A stretch of 64,000 nucleotides of DNA from Cymbomonas tetramitiformis (GCA_001247695.2 LGRX02034276.1:1-64000), one strand, 5' to 3'. Counted from the first letter of the stretch, positions 42,676-55,929 are shown. The notes: generated by a model from the letters alone, not told the origin. Made by a program: numbers and translations.

Positions 42676-43539
42676 GGTCTGACGTGAGGTGAGCGGAACT
42701 CCAAGACCACCCCAACGCAACAAACTCAAAACGAAGGAAACTCCTCTGAAGGTTCTACTTTCAACTGTTGGACTTGCTTCTGAGACATTTCAGACCTACA
42801 ATACTGACAATCTTGGGCTCTACCTGAAAAGGAACAACACCACTTTCCCTGATTCTGTGCCACCTCTCAGCTGTGCAAATAAATTCGGGATAAAACGAAA
42901 ATGGCACCCGGAGATTTTGCTATGAGATGCCCGTGTTGTAAGAACCCCTGGCAGCTACCAGCGTCCGAGCTGCCCCAAGGTCACAACTCCCCGAACGTGA
43001 CCTGCGGTTCAAAGCTTTTCTCCTTGCAGTGTTCCACCAGCTCGTTTGAAAAAAGTGGTAATCTAAACGCGCTCTACAAAAGATAGCTGTGGGCGCAAAA
43101 AATACATAACCTCACACACTTGAAGTCAGTTCATTAGGTTTGCAACCTCCACTGTGCACTTTCTCTTACTCTCAACAGCTGTTAGGAGTGAGATGTGATT
43201 TTGGCTCCGGTTTCGCGGTGATCTGTGATCTGTGTAGTGACAGCGCTTGAACCAACATCGACCAGTCCGGTGTCACTCACGATGCATGCGCACGACTCTG
43301 CACCATATAGAACGTGGCCAGTGCTGTGATTTATGGTGATTGAATATTTAAAAAGATGATTTACTTGAGCGCTGTCTTCCAAAGATTGTCAGGGCTTTCA
43401 ACTGCACTGGTGTGTCAGGTATTTCAAGGTACGATTGTGACAATTGCTCCTGCGTAGGTCGAGAAGATGTGCTCAATGACTCGGAGGGAGGATGAAGGAG
43501 TGCCTACGGTGTGTGTGTGCTGATGTTGTAAGCGAACAG
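42676..43539. other. No recognised gene; upstream of the M13 peptidase
   Basis: Short frames such as 42901-43086 (Cys-rich start MAPGDFAMRCPCCKNPW) have no supporting context. Promoter elements of the peptidase are expected here but none is distinctive. Confidence 0.5.
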
Positions 43540-43610
43540 GTACAGCTCCCCCGCCACCACCACCAGATTCCACTTGCGATGACTGCACAAAGTCAGCGAC
43601 GGAGTGGGAA

Positions 43611-46600
43611 ATGCGGAAAGGCATCTTCCCAGAGAACATGGAGCTTCAGGCAGACCCTGGCGCGAACTTCTATGAATACGCGAACGGTGGTTGGATTAAG
43701 AATAATCCAATCCCACCCGAATACAGGTGTTCGAGTTTCTGAAGCGTTCACACACATTCGTTGTTTCATGGACAACTGTCATGTTGTAACGTTTTCACTC
43801 TCTCAGTTTGGATCCTTTCATTCAATTGATCATCCTGCGGTTTGCAAAAGTCTTATTGTTATCGTAGCAAGACCGAACTCAAGAATGACGCCTATACTGA
43901 TTCGCCCATTAGTTCACCTTTCGAGTACCAAAACTGCTGAACATAGGGAAGATGAGCATGTTCACAGCTGTTTCGCGAACTTGCACTTCTATCATATTGA
44001 CGTTGAGTCTCCTTCTTTTCGCGTACGCCTCGGAATGAAGAGCTTGAGAAATTTGCGTGGGCGGCGCCCGACCCATGAAGAGTAGTGGAGTGCATGTTTC
44101 ATCTCGTGGGGTAACGAATGCATGTCTCATCAACCGATACGATGGTGCTGTCGCCGTCATGTATCGTAGGAGATTCAACAGGATCACACGAGTGGGTGGA
44201 TACTTGCTTTGATGCACAGTGCTTGGGGAGCATTCCATCAACTGGCGGATCAGAATCTGACGATAACCAAAAGTATTGTGGAAGAGGCTGCCGTCGCCAG
44301 CGACGATGACATCGCTAAGATCGTGAGGCTTCGGGGTTTTTCTCTCGTTTCGCGAACCCAGCTTCCTTGCTGGCTGACTCTTAAGGAACAGACCTTGGCT
44401 GTATTGCGCCACGACTGGCACGAGTTCTACGCCCCGTGGTGTCAAGTTTCATCATCCCTGCGAACTTCGCTGGCATAAGATGATAACCCGACTTTGCACG
44501 GACTTCTCCCAGTTCGACCCACCTGGAGACGATGTCACTTGCTCACTTGATGGGTAAAGCAGAGTACAGCAGCATAATCGTAAATCAACTGAGATTTGAA
44601 AGCTGTTTGGAAGGCCCTTGATAGCACTCCTCTCTCCCAATGGCGCTTTGCTGACCTGGACAAGGTGTCCACTCTGCCTTGCTGTTACTCACCTGATCAC
44701 CTCGGGATGGGGACCTTCCCGACTAGGTTGGTGACCTATGGACCTGCGGTATGGACACCGAGGCAATCAACGCCGCCGGCTGCACTCCGATCGCAGATCT
44801 CCTGTCCAGCATCAATGAGTTGCTCACGACACATAGTGACCCGAGCCAGGTCACACGTGTGGTGGCAACGCTTCACGCCCAGGGGGTGTCTGCCCTTTTC
44901 GGTCTATCCGATGCCCCAGGTTCGGACCCCACAGCTCGCAGCAGCATCTCTGACGACGACGGCTGCAGCATGTGTTGCATCAGCCGCAATTCTGACATAG
45001 CCGCAGAAAGAACAGGAAAAACCGGCAAATCTTCGGAGTGCGAGATGTGCGGCCCTCCAGCCTTGCGTTCATATGTTTGACCTGGATTCTGCAGCGGCAT
45101 ATCCGCTATAGATTGCAGTGCTGACACAGCTGCATTCCAGGCAGTGTGGGTTGCACTTTTGACCTAACCAGCTGCTCTCTGAGTCGGCACCGGTGCGGCG
45201 CCTCCGGTTATGTGTACAGATGCGAAGAACAGCTTGCACAGCATCGCGCAGCTGCACCAGGGGGGGCTCGGATTGCCGGACCGGGACTACTACTTCGACG
45301 AGGACAAGGCCGAGACCCGCGCCAAGTACATCGAACATGTTGCGCGCATGCTCGCTATGCTTCCAAAACTCAATCAAATCGATGCGGCCGAGCTCACCAA
45401 AGGTGTGCTGGTGTGCTTCATTTGTGTTGAGTGCGAAGAGCCAAGGTCCACATCCCTGTCTTGCATTTGGCGAATTTGATGACTATCTGCCTTCCACCGT
45501 ACTAATCTCCATGGAACCATATTTTTGTACGCAACCGCCCTGCCTGACGTCCCAGCACCCGGAGCACGCTCTACCATTCATGTGGGCACGTGGAGCGATA
45601 TGCCATGCGTGAAGAAGATGCTCCAAGCGACATATAATCTTTATGAAAACCCTGCTTCGAGACGCATATCGGCATCGCAGAACTTGGAGGGCAGTGCAAG
45701 ATTGCACACATCACTCTCGGAGGGAGAGAGGGTAAAGGCGGTGGGAGCCTTCATGTCGGAGGAGCTTTGTTGTTCCTTTCCTTCTTTTGTTTCCTTCCCT
45801 TGGTCGGTGGCACTGAAAGAGAGGAGATCCAGGAAGGGGGACTGATGGGGTTGAAAGAGAGGAGATCCAGGAAGGGGGGCTGATGGGGTTGGGGCAACTT
45901 GCAGTGGCGGGGGACGTGATGGCTTTTGAGACGGCTTTAGCGGAGCTGCATCTGACCCGCACCGCGCGACGTGATCCAGATTTGACGTACAATATAAGGA
46001 CACTGGCAGAGGTTGGCGAGGAGGCTCCCGGCGCTGTCAGGTGTGGGAGTTACAACATACCTTGTACATGCACAGATTCAAATTCTAAGTGGAAACCTGA
46101 TCTGGACAGACTTGAAACAGGCACACCACATACTAGGCACGGTAAAAGGGCACGTAAGCCTTGCTATCATACACACCAATCCAATGGGGGAATGCTATTT
46201 TCCTTATTTATTTTCCTGTGGCTGGCGCCTTGTCATCCATCTCTCCTATTGTCGCCGGTGTCAGTCGTCATCGCCAGTGTCATCCATCGCTCTATATTGT
46301 TGCATTCTTGCCATCCACCCCCTTGAGCCCTAGTAATGCCATTACTTAGTACACCATTACTTCACAAAACCCAATTAATAACTGAGCATCGATGCTTCAT
46401 GATTTATCCCATATTTAGTAGCATGATAACACAGCGATTCTGATATTTAGCAACTGCGAGCTTGAGGAGCCGGATGGCTGGAGGGCCAATCAACTGGCAT
46501 CTTAGCGAGTGGAGGGCCAATCAACTGGCATCTTAACGAGTGGAGGGGTATTCAGGTGGGCAGAGTACTTTTCGGAGGTCGGGAAGGCGGAGCCTGGACC

Positions 46601-49600
46601 TCTGAATCTGGATTGCCCGGCATTTTTCACCGGCATGTGCCGGCTGGTGGCTGACCTCCCAGCTGCGACCCTGTGCGCGTACCTGCAGTGGAATGTGATC
46701 AATCATTATGCCGCGTATCTCTGGGAGGAGGTGGACCGCGCAGATTTCGAGTTCTTCCAAAAGTTCCTCAGTGGGCAGGCGAGTCCTCGGGGACCTCCCC
46801 GGCCTGGAGATGGGAGTCTTAGGCCCCCCCCAGCACTCCCATGCACGCACGGCACGACGTCGAGATTTTCTCTTCTCCTACTCTCGAGAGCGAGCAAGCG
46901 CGCGCGGGCCTCGGAGCCTTCGACAAAGATCGCCTCAGAGCGCGAGCCGCGGAGCCACCGACAAAGATCGCCTCAGACAACGCTCTGGCTCGGGCACGCT
47001 AGTGCCTCCGCATTTGGCATTCAGTCACAATTGATACGATGCAGGCACTCGATGACAGCCAATTTCGCACGACTCTCACGAACTCTGCCTTATTCTGTAT
47101 CTCCCAGCACACGTGGAGAATGAGGACCCCGTTACCATGCAATGCATGGGTACGCTTGGACGATGGAGGATAAAATGCACGGTGCGCACCCGCGCGATGC
47201 TGACATACGGAGTTGGGGGGGGCACCAGGCGGAGATGAAGCCGCGGTGGAAGCGCGTGCTCTCAGTGATGAACGGCCAGATTGGGGAGGCGGTGGGCCAG
47301 CTCTACGTGGCGAAATGTTTTCCCCCGGAGAGTAAGACGAAGTGCCTCAAAATCGTCAATGCAGTGCGTGAAGTGCTGGAGCGGCGTCTCACGGAGGTGG
47401 CATGGATGGGGGACACCACGCGAGTGGAGGCGCTGAAGAAGATGGCTGCCTTCGGGGTCAAGATTGGATACCCGGATAAATGGGTGGACTACTCCACGCT
47501 GCAGGTGCCTCGTCACTGAGTAAGGTCGCAGCTGGTGAAGAGGGCGGGTGATAGGAAGGGGCCGGCAGGAGGGGAACCCGCCACGAAACCGGAATGCAAC
47601 CGCTGATTATTTATGGCAAGTGTAAAAACTAATCAGATTTTGAATATAGAATCCTGGATTTATCCGAGATGGGCCTTTGATTACAACCACCAGCACATTA
47701 TGCAATTCGCTATATATGTACCAACGGGTCCTGGGATGATGGTGGGCTGGCTTTTGTTGGCCGATCTCATGCCGTTCAATGTGTGGCACGGCCATTTATT
47801 GGAACGTCCCATCCTCTCGCACGGGAGAGGGAATACAGATTGCTTCAGGACTCAGGATCACGCCAAGCTTTGTACTCCTGTAGAATATTCGTATGTGATG
47901 ACAAGTCAGAGGTTTCTTTTGCAAGGGTTGGTTCCAGCCGGGGGATGCAGGCAAGGGGCTGCGAGGAGATGCCATTGGCGAGAGGGTATGCGAGGAAATA
48001 CTATTGGCGTGAAGCGCTGGCGAGAGTGTGAGCATTGGTGAGACGGGCTCGCAGAAGGGATATTGTTGGGCTGATGAGAGGTATTATCGGGGATAAGCCG
48101 GGGGGGATATGATAGTGCGATGGGGAAATGGTGGTGTTGGTTACAGCTGGACCGTAATGGATACGGTGCCAACGTGCGGCGGTGCGAGGCGTTTGACTTC
48201 CAGCGCATGCTCGCCCGCTTGGATGTCCCCGTGGACCGCAGTCGATGGCTGATGGCCCCCCAAGTCGTCAACGCGTACTATCATCCAATGCTCAATGAAA
48301 TCGTGTTTCCCGCGGCCATTCTTCAGTACCCCTTCTTCGACCCGAGATCAGATGACGCCGTCAACTTTGGGGCCATGGGGGTCGTGGTGGGGCACGAAAT
48401 GACCCATGGGTATTGTCTCCGCCGCCAGTCCATGGTGCCTTGCGCACGCGCCCTTGACCTAGCCGCACTTTCACCTAGCTGCAGTGCATCTACCCGATTT
48501 CACTGTTTCCGCGAAGGCGCTCTTTGAGGTCGCTCGCCTGGCCGGTCACCAGAACAAGCGAGAGGCATGATACCTCGGCATCAGATGTCGTGGCGCCGTG
48601 GGTGTCATGACTGAACCTGCATTTGCCCATCATTATTGTCAATATCGTCCCAAAAAATAAAGAAGCTAATAAATAAATCAGAAAACCTTTTCAGGTTTTG
48701 TGGCTTTCGTCGGAGGGAGCCGAGCCCTCGTAAGAAGCTAAAACGAGAGAGAGAGAGAGAGAGAGAAAACGATATTCCTGCGGGGTGTGGAGTTTTGCCC
48801 CTCCGGCGTCTTTTCTTTTTCAATGCCCTTTAACCCTCTTCTTTCTCACTCCTTTTGCCCTCTTGCTCCCCATCGCATTCCTGCCCTTGAAACCCTCTTG
48901 GTTCTTTTGACCAGTGGGAAGCGTTGGAGGTGGCAATGGGAGGGAGTTGGAGGCAGGTACGATGACAAGGGGCGCAAGTATGACTTCGAGGGCAACTTGC
49001 GGGACTGGTGGGGGGAAGCTGACGCCGCTGAGTTCAAGAAGCGTGCGCAGGTCATCGTAGACCAGGTGCGCAGTATGACAGGGGATGCACACCTGACCGG
49101 TTCCCCCAGCAGCGTCATACCACGGAGTTTGGCGGACCGGGAAATGTAGCAGTGCCTTCCTCGCCGAGACATGGGGAAGGCAGAGCTTGAACCAGCATAC
49201 AAGCATGTGCGAGGGCGCCCTCGCTGGTCATCCGAGTCGGATAGTACCCTGGAAGGGGGACTTCATTGTCTGTTGAAGATAAGGTGCGTGCGATGATGCC
49301 GAGGGGGAGCCACCTGACGGGGGGGGTTGTTTCCAGGCCAGCAAGCATTTGGTGCACGGGAAGCCGCTGAACGGGGAGCTGACGCAAGGGGAGAACATAG
49401 CAGATCTCGGGGGGCTCAAGCTGGCGTATGCAGCCTTCCAGCATGCCCAGGCCAAAGAGGGGGATGCCTCAACCCCGGACCCTTCGGGTTTCACCCCTGA
49501 GCAGCGCTTTTTCCTTGGCTATGCACAGCTGTGGCGCCAGAACATCACCAAGGAGCGCGCATTACAGGTGAAACCCGCAAGCCCCCACCCACAAGCTATG

Positions 49601-50114
49601 CGGATGTAGCTCGGAACACGACTCAGAAAACCAGGAAGGCAACGTGGCTGCATCCAAGCCCCCTGAAGATCCCGAAAGAAAGCCATTGTAAAGGAAATGT
49701 GCGCTTTGGTGTGTACATGCGGGATGCGGGGTGCCTATCCATCCTTCGGATGCGAGCTCACTCCGCCCGTGTGCTGTGGTATCCTTGAGCCAGGGGGTAC
49801 GGTAGCTGTCCTGAGCAGATTCGTGTGTATGCGAAGTATACCGAAGCAAACTGTTGGGGTTTCCCGCTTTGAACAATTTGATGCCATACGCTGTTCTTAG
49901 AGGATGTTCGTCTGGGAGGTGAAGCGGTGGTGTTAAGGGGGTGTTTGAGGGGACAATGGAAAATGCGCAGTTGGTAACGATCGACCCGCATGGTCCTGCA
50001 GACCTCCGTGTGAATCAGCCTCTGAGAAATATGACGGAGTTTCACCAAGCATTCACGGTGAAAAAGGGCTCTGCGATGTGGATGCCGAAGGATGAGCAGG
50101 TGGATATTTGGTAG
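43611..50114 (+). CDS. M13 family zinc metalloendopeptidase (neprilysin/PepO type), 11 exons
   Basis: Exons: (43540) 43611-43726, 44220-44322, 44727-44919, 45220-45402, 45905-46040, 46556-46778, 47229-47504, 48147-48409, 48957-49065, 49337-49567, 49971-50114; all junction phases agree. Intron 6 uses a GC donor (CAG|GCGAGT). From ATG 43611 the protein has about 658 residues, normal for PepO-like members. An exon could precede, since the frame stays open to 43540 after an ACAG acceptor. Hallmarks: N-terminal FYEYANGGWIKNNPIP; GGLGLPDRDYYF; QWNVINHYAAYL; MAPQVVNAYYHP and NEIVFPAAILQYPFF; zinc motif VVVGHEMTHG (HExxH) closing exon 8; third ligand GENIADLGG in exon 10; DPHGPADLRVNQPLRN with substrate-binding Arg; C-terminal VDIW. 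No signal peptide or membrane anchor is visible, so it is probably soluble unless a 5' exon supplies one. All catalytic residues are present. Introns carry short duplications (45810-45885, 46470-46545) and a (GA)n run at 48748. Confidence 0.93.
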
Positions 50115-51574
50115 GACAAATTTGCTACGTTGCAAGTTCTCTACGGCTACAGCAAGAATTTTGCATTCACGCTTGTACTGTGCGATGCCAAATGCACATT
50201 GAGAAGCCATGTAAGCATGCAAAGCTCCCAGAAAGAAAGTTGGTGACACTGTCATCGACGTCGCATGTGTGGGCTGGAACAAAAGAATTATACACAAACG
50301 ACGAAGCCTGCACCTGCGCCTGGCGGGTCGCGGATCGTGGTCGTGGTGATATTACGATTAGTAATCGTAAACTTCAGATTTTCGAGAACACCAAATCGAA
50401 CAGACAGAGGAAGGGAGAGTAACGTAGACAACATATTGTATGCCCGTGTTCGTGTAACAAAAAATGTAAAATTGCTTTGTGTCATGTGTGTTCGACGACA
50501 CCACGTAAAATGGACGGAAACCGACACCACGAAAATTAGTGCTGGTAGGGCGTACCAATGGGTCTGGGGGGTGGGGGTGGAGTCCTCCCAGTGGGGGTAT
50601 GGGAGGTTAAAGTCTTGAAAACATCCGGAATCTTTAAAATCGACGCTGATGTGGGATGTGGGGGGAGCCTTCCCACTGGGCGAAGTCTTAAAAACATCCG
50701 GAATGGGTGCGCAGTCTGTGAAACACGTTTCACAAAAAAATGTGGTAATGGGGGGCGTGCTGGGATTTGGGAATTACAGGATGTAGTCGTGTAGTTATGT
50801 AGTCTTTACAAAAATATCGTAATATATACTCTACAATGGGGGGTCTGAATCTGACGAGAAGGAGCACCCAAAAAACAAATGGCACCTATGACTTCCCGGC
50901 GAAATGGCCCGATTAAGAGTCAGTTGTCAACGCCTTTTTCATCGTTTTGACCAGTCGAAAAGCGGTTGCTGACTGTGCCGCGCGACAAGTGATCGCATTG
51001 GTCATACGTGGCACCGAATGGCATCGTCCGGTGAACATTTTTTGTTTTCAAACTTCATAAAAAACGTTTTAAAAGCGCACAGGTACCTGGGCACCTGGCA
51101 TAGGTTTGTTCGCCGACGGCGCTGGAGTCGCAGTCAAACTCGCCGCGTATTTTTCAATGTGCTTCCGGGGTATGCGGAAACGGGAATGAAAAGGTTTCCC
51201 ACATAGAAGTTGTAAATGACTCGATGAATGTTGTTTCTAACACCTTTACAAACGTTTCGTGATGTTGGGGAATTTCAGCTTTGCCGTGCGTCGGCAACTA
51301 TTATCTCTGTAAGTGGCTTACTTACAGGTGGCCGTGCAGACATAAATTTAGCACAAGGTAGGGTGAATTAGGCTTTACTGCTCTAGGCTCCATAGTTCTT
51401 CACCAAAGTTGGTGAGAAGCGTGTTTGACCTGTTTGGAAGGCTTGGAAGTATTCCTTTTATGGGGGCAGTGCGCCCCGAGAAGATTTCTCTGGCGGGACT
51501 GATCAAGTCCTCGGGTTTCAACACCCCTGCTCCCCCCTCTAACTCTTGTGTGCTCTAACGTTTGCAGATGGGCA
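50115..51574. other. No recognised gene
   Basis: Downstream of the peptidase. Contains two diverged G-rich direct repeats around AACATCCGGAAT (50560-50640 and 50655-50705) and the first copy of the 180-bp duplication at 50866. Confidence 0.5.
50866..51043. repeat. Direct repeat, copy 1 of 2
   Basis: GAGCACCCAAAAAACAAATG through GAACATTT recurs at 51575-51757, where it continues into the gag pseudogene. Copy 1 lacks the gag. Suggests a partial duplication at the 3' edge of the gag fragment. Confidence 0.8.
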
Positions 51575-51757
51575 TCGGGAGCACCCAAAAAAACCAATGG
51601 CACCTATGACTTCCCGCGAAATGACCCGATTAAGAGTCAGTTGTCAACGCCGTTTTCATCGGTTTGGCAAGACGAAAAACGGTTGCTGACTGTGCTGCGC
51701 GGCAAGTGATCGCATTGGTCATATGTGGCACCGAATGGCGTCGTCCGATGAACATTT
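51575..51757. repeat. Direct repeat, copy 2 of 2
   Basis: Matches 50866-51043 with scattered differences. It directly adjoins the point where the gag pseudogene loses homology to the family. Confidence 0.8.
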
Positions 51758-53050
51758 GCCCGCTGGAAGCGAGCGGCGAAGACGGAGTTCTCGATGTCCT
51801 CGCTGGAAAAGGATTGTGCCGATACGCCCCCTTTCCCGCCGTTGGGGCAGTCCCTATGCCAGTGGCGTGCGCGCTGCTTCGCGCACGCCGCATTCTGACA
51901 ATATGGTATAGTGTTGCCCGTGCCCCGATGGAAGGCCACCTTCTTGGAGATGCCCTGCGGCCACTGGGCAGGGGCTCAGCAACGAACCTTTGCTTCATCC
52001 TGCGGTCCGACTTCTCCGCACGCCGCGTGAATCCGCGAGGGGAAGCCGAAGACTCGTCGGAGTCGGTGTTAAAGGCGGCCCATTCGCGTTTGAGGTCGAG
52101 GACCATGGTGCGCAAGTCGGAGAGGGCGGTGTCGTCCGTCGCGCCCGCGGTGTCCTCGTGGTCCCGGTTCATGAAGTGTCGGCCATGAAAACGCGCAGCG
52201 GAAGCGAAGCCGGTGTCGCCGCCCGCCTTGGAATGTGCGGCGTAGCATTCCCGCACCCATTGCTGGATGGTCAGGAGGTCGTGCGCTGCCCGCTAGTCGT
52301 GAAGCAGCAGCCTCGACACCGCCGGCTGGTAGAAGGTGCGGTCCAGCGCCTGGATGAATACGGACTTGGCGTCCTCCTCGTCCCATGTAGACCTCGTCCG
52401 CGCGGCTTTGAGGGCGGTGTTGAAGTCACTGATGGCGTCATGCGGGTCCACATTCGCAATCACGCGGAACCCCAAGCATATCGGAGGTTCCCTGGAATGG
52501 GGCGTCCGAATGCAGCAGCTTGTGGGCATCTGGGCAAACTCCAACAGAACCCGCTTCCCATCCGACGGGAAAGTGGAGCTGGGGCTGTCCATCCAGTCAG
52601 CCGCGGGCGACGTAGGGTGGACGAGGAGCTCGAGGGGGGGGGATATAGCAAAGCGTCGGCCTCCTCGCGCGGACGGCAAGGGTGGCGCCGTCCAAGGTGG
52701 AGGGGAGCGAAAGCGGGATCCTCGGTGACGAAATATGACCGTTACGCCGACACCAGTCGCGTGAAGAGAGCCGAGGCATGCTTGGGACCCATTTCCAGAA
52801 AATCTGTTCTCCTTCGTCTCGAAGAGCTTGCGAGGTACAGCTTTGGCCACTTTCACGTGGAAGTGGTCCTTCTGGAGCGAGCGTGCGGACAACCGCCAGG
52901 AAGATGGCTCCCGCCGAGTTGGCCGGTGGCGCAGGAGCCACATGCGTTTGCGGTGTAACAGCATGTCGTGCGGCCGCGTTGTCAAAGATAGTAGCTAGGG
53001 AGCGTCGCTGCGACGCCGTACTTGATGTCGATATAGTCGTAAGAAACCAT
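51758..53050 (-). pseudogene. gag pseudogene H (element C type), truncated and frameshifted
   Basis: Minus strand. Start near ATG 53050 with a frameshift at once, then in successive frames RRSLATIFDNAAARHA, FHVKVAKAVPRKLFETKENR, PAADWMDSPSSTFPSDGKRV, NVDPHDAISDFNTALKAART, FYQPAVSRLLLHD, DLRTMVLDLKREWAAF and the knuckle C-QNAA-C-AKQRAR-H-WHRD-C. Closest to the C gag. Homology ends at 51757, within the region after the knuckle. The 5' leader (GTATTGGCCGCC...CCACACGACT) also resembles the C leader, but no LTR is recognised on either side. An old fragment. Confidence 0.82.
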
Positions 53051-53541
53051 TGAGAGAAAGGACTGGAGGGGCGGAGTGAGGCAACAGAAAGCGAGGGCGG
53101 TAGTAGTGAGGGGCGGCCAAGAGGTGTGGATGGTCGTCGTAAGAGCAGGCCGCGAAAACGCAAATGTCTGGAGAGTCGTGTGGTAGTGGCGGCCAATACG
53201 TGTTAGGTTGAGCCCAGGCAGCCCTCCCGAGAGTCTCGGTGTAGGCCCCTGGCTAGACCCCTAGTCCGATCTGACTCGGGTACCGCTGTCCGTGTGTGTC
53301 ACTGTAGTGTCACATGCCGTTAGGTTCCGTTCGAGACTTTCGCCTAGGTTATAGATTTCAGTATCTGATATCTACTCACACTTTATATATATTCTGAATA
53401 CAGTTAACCAATATCGGCTCACTCCGAATATACCGGTTTAGGTATATTCACTAATACGCAAGGGACGGTATCGATAGTTCGATATCCCGATATATCGATA
53501 TATCGATATATCGAAAATATCGTTCTCATCACAGCTTTTAG
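53051..53541. other. Leader of gag H, then AT-rich sequence with a CGATAT microsatellite
   Basis: CGATAT/ATATCG repeats at 53488-53522 form a self-complementary run. No LTR or gene seen. Confidence 0.5.
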
Positions 53542-54121
53542 GACATCCTGTAAAGATGCTGAAGCTGCAGACGTTGTCAAAAGGGCGAAGCGAAAGGCAG
53601 AGAAGGCAGCTGAGGAAAAGGCAGAAGGTATTACTGATATACGTATTTCGTTTTGTTTTTCGACTTGTGCGTGAACGAACATGTGTTGCATGCCCTTTCA
53701 GTTGACATCATAATTGCTAACAACACGTGCGTGTATTCGTAATGCAGCTACTGGCGACTTTGAGTGGAAGGATGGTGCCACCGTCAAGCGCAAGGCGGCC
53801 TGCTGGAAGTGCTACATGTGCAGGTACTCTGACACCCATCCTGAAAAGATCGAGGACGTCTACTGCAAGATTTGCGGCCCCGACTTTACTCTCGCTGTTT
53901 CTGGAAATACTTCGAACGTGCGCAGCCACCTCGCCCACGTCCACACGGATGTCTTCTGCGAAATGCTTTCATCGACGGCGAGATGCGGTGCTGGCGGCGA
54001 CGGCAGTGGTCCTGGATCCTTCTGGCACGACCCCCGAGTCTCAGCATGTCAGCAAACAGATATCACCGCTGCCATGTTGCCCCCAGTTCCCAACGAGCGA
54101 CGCGATGCTCTGCACAGGCTG
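53542..54121 (+). CDS. BED-type zinc-finger exons, probably from a hAT-like transposase (partial)
   Basis: Two exons in matching phase: 53542-53627 (after TTTTAG, to GAAG|GTATTA; Ala/Lys-rich KRAKRKAEKAAEEKAE) and 53748-54121 (after AATGCAG, to GCTG|GTGAGT). The second has FEWKDGATVKRKAACWKCY, then VYCKICGPDFTLAVSGNTSN and VRSHLAHVHTDVF: the C-x2-C...H-x-x-x-H pattern with NTSNVRSHL typical of BED fingers, DNA-binding modules of hAT transposases and domesticated relatives. No catalytic domain follows within 2 kb, and the 5' end is unclear (an in-frame start is not seen). Either a transposase remnant or a host gene whose other exons are unrecognised. Confidence 0.6.
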
Positions 54122-54850
54122 GTGAGTTCAACATAATCATCTGTTTGGACTAGCTTGTTTTATTTATGTAGCCTGTTGTAGCTTACCTGTTGTTTCGGTG
54201 TTCGCATGTTACGGTATCCAGCTTTCTTACTTCTCGGTGTGCTGACGTTGGTTGCAGATTTCACTTTGGATTGTCCGTCGAAAACGGGCTTTTTCCAGGA
54301 AAAAAGGTTTTCGAGGAATAGAAAAGTGCTAAATGGGGAATAGAAATTATGTCCATTTCTGGGGAATATATTGTATGTCACACGCACATGCGTCTAGTAT
54401 CACCGTTTGTAATATTTCCCCCCCACCCCACCTGTTGACTTGGCTATTGCAAACATGAGGAAGCCTCCGAAAAAGTAAAGCAGGGTGTGCCTTTCTTGCG
54501 ACAACGGCGGGTGCCGTTGTACTATTGAACACACTGATGGTATGCCTTTTACTGTCCTCTATTCAAGAAAGAGGACATGGTAAAAGATTCTCCATCAAAA
54601 ATGAAAGGTGCGTTGCCCTTGCTTTCCACTCCCTTGTACAGTTGTGTGTGAAACTCTTGCGCTTTTTTCGATATCAAATCTTTCGCTTCTTCAGAGTAGA
54701 AAAAACATACCACGCTTCCACATCTCCTAAACTACGGTCAAAACCGGGGTATTTATCACATTTATCACACAGGGCATTAACACAACATAACTTTCCATAT
54801 ACATTCTAGATAATAAGTGTTAGATGCAACTTTTTTTGCGCAAGCAAGAT
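54122..54850. other. No recognised gene
   Basis: Nothing supported; would hold further exons if the BED gene continues. Confidence 0.45.
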
Positions 54851-54966
54851 TACGGGGCTTTCGTTGAACCAGGTACGGGGCTTTCATTGAACTAGATACG
54901 TGGCTTTCGTTGAACCAGATGATACGGGGCTTTCAGTGAACCAGGTATGTGGCCTTCATTGAACTG
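54851..54966. repeat. 23-26-bp tandem repeat, 5 copies
   Basis: Units TACGGGGCTTTCGTTGAACC and variants in a row. Confidence 0.85.
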
Positions 54967-55231
54967 TCAGATACGTAATTCTACGAGTTCCTGACCACGA
55001 TACCGAGTGTGCAGGCAATTCTGCTTAAATTAGAAAGGGTTGGAAGCAAGATCCGTTCGGAATCTAGGATGCTGGACGGTTCTTGTGAGGGGGGTAATGG
55101 GCGTGATTCGAGCCAGCCAACTCGACTCACGCCCAACAGGCAGGGACGCATCCTGCACAGCATGAACATATCACGCATATCATATAAGCATAATAAACAC
55201 ATACTGACCGTTTGGCAGTGCAATTTCACCT

Positions 55232-55274
55232 CTAGCGGAAACGCGGGTGTCAACCGCGTCCACGTTTCCGCTAG
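55232..55274. repeat. 12-bp hairpin
   Basis: CTAGCGGAAACG at 55232-55243 and its exact complement at 55263-55274. Confidence 0.7.
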
Positions 55275-55678
55275 GCGTTTCTTCCCTCATTCGCGCGCTC
55301 GTTTGCAAGAGAGCCTGGGCAACGGATGAGGGAAGCGTTAGCAAAAATAGTATTTCGTATGCGTTGTTTTCCCTAAACAAATTGCACAAACTGAACGGTC
55401 AACCACACATCTCGTTGTGGGATGACGCGTTCATTTGGCGGAAGCGGGTGGAATTTAAGGAATTTGAAACCCGCAATAGTTGCGCTATGGGTTTTCATTC
55501 TTTGCGAAACGGGTACCCACATACTAAGTAGGAATGTGTGATAATATTTTGAAGCAAAAGATTACTCAGATTAGTATACAATCTTAGAGATCTTTATTTC
55601 GCTGGACAGGGGCACACTCCCGGAGAGAAAGCCTTCCGCCTTTAGTTAAATTTGCATATTTAACAAATCAGACAGTAA

Positions 55679-55929
55679 GTATTTTCTTTAAGTATTTTCA
55701 GACGTGTTCCCAAAAGTAACAAAAAACCGTTCAATCGCCCGATCGAACGGCGATCGAACGGTTTTTGGGTACTTTGGGAACACGTCTGAAAATACTTAGT
55801 GTTGTCTCGCGTGTTGTCACCAAGCCTAAACTCACGATCTCACTCCCAAAGTGACCAAAAACCATTCGATTGGCAATCGAACGTTTTTTGGTCACTTTAA
55901 ACACGTCTGAAAATACTTAAAGAAAATAC
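55679..55929. mobile_element. Hairpin MITE, 251 bp
   Basis: GTATTTTCTTTAAGTATTTT at the left is exactly inverted at the right end, continuing through CAGACGTGTT; an internal long hairpin occupies 55690-55797. CAGACAG occurs just outside both ends (55669-55675, three bases from the left TIR; 55930-55936), a probable target duplication. Non-coding. Confidence 0.75.

Noticed and set aside
43909..44445. 178-codon minus-strand ORF
   Set aside because: Lies across exon 2 and flanking introns of the M13 gene on the other strand, with no recognisable domain.
51990..52958. 322-codon plus-strand ORF
   Set aside because: Antisense to gag pseudogene H, GC-rich low-stop composition.
53200..53420. LTR belonging to gag pseudogene H
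   Set aside because: No TG...CA pair, no second copy and only vague similarity to family LTRs.
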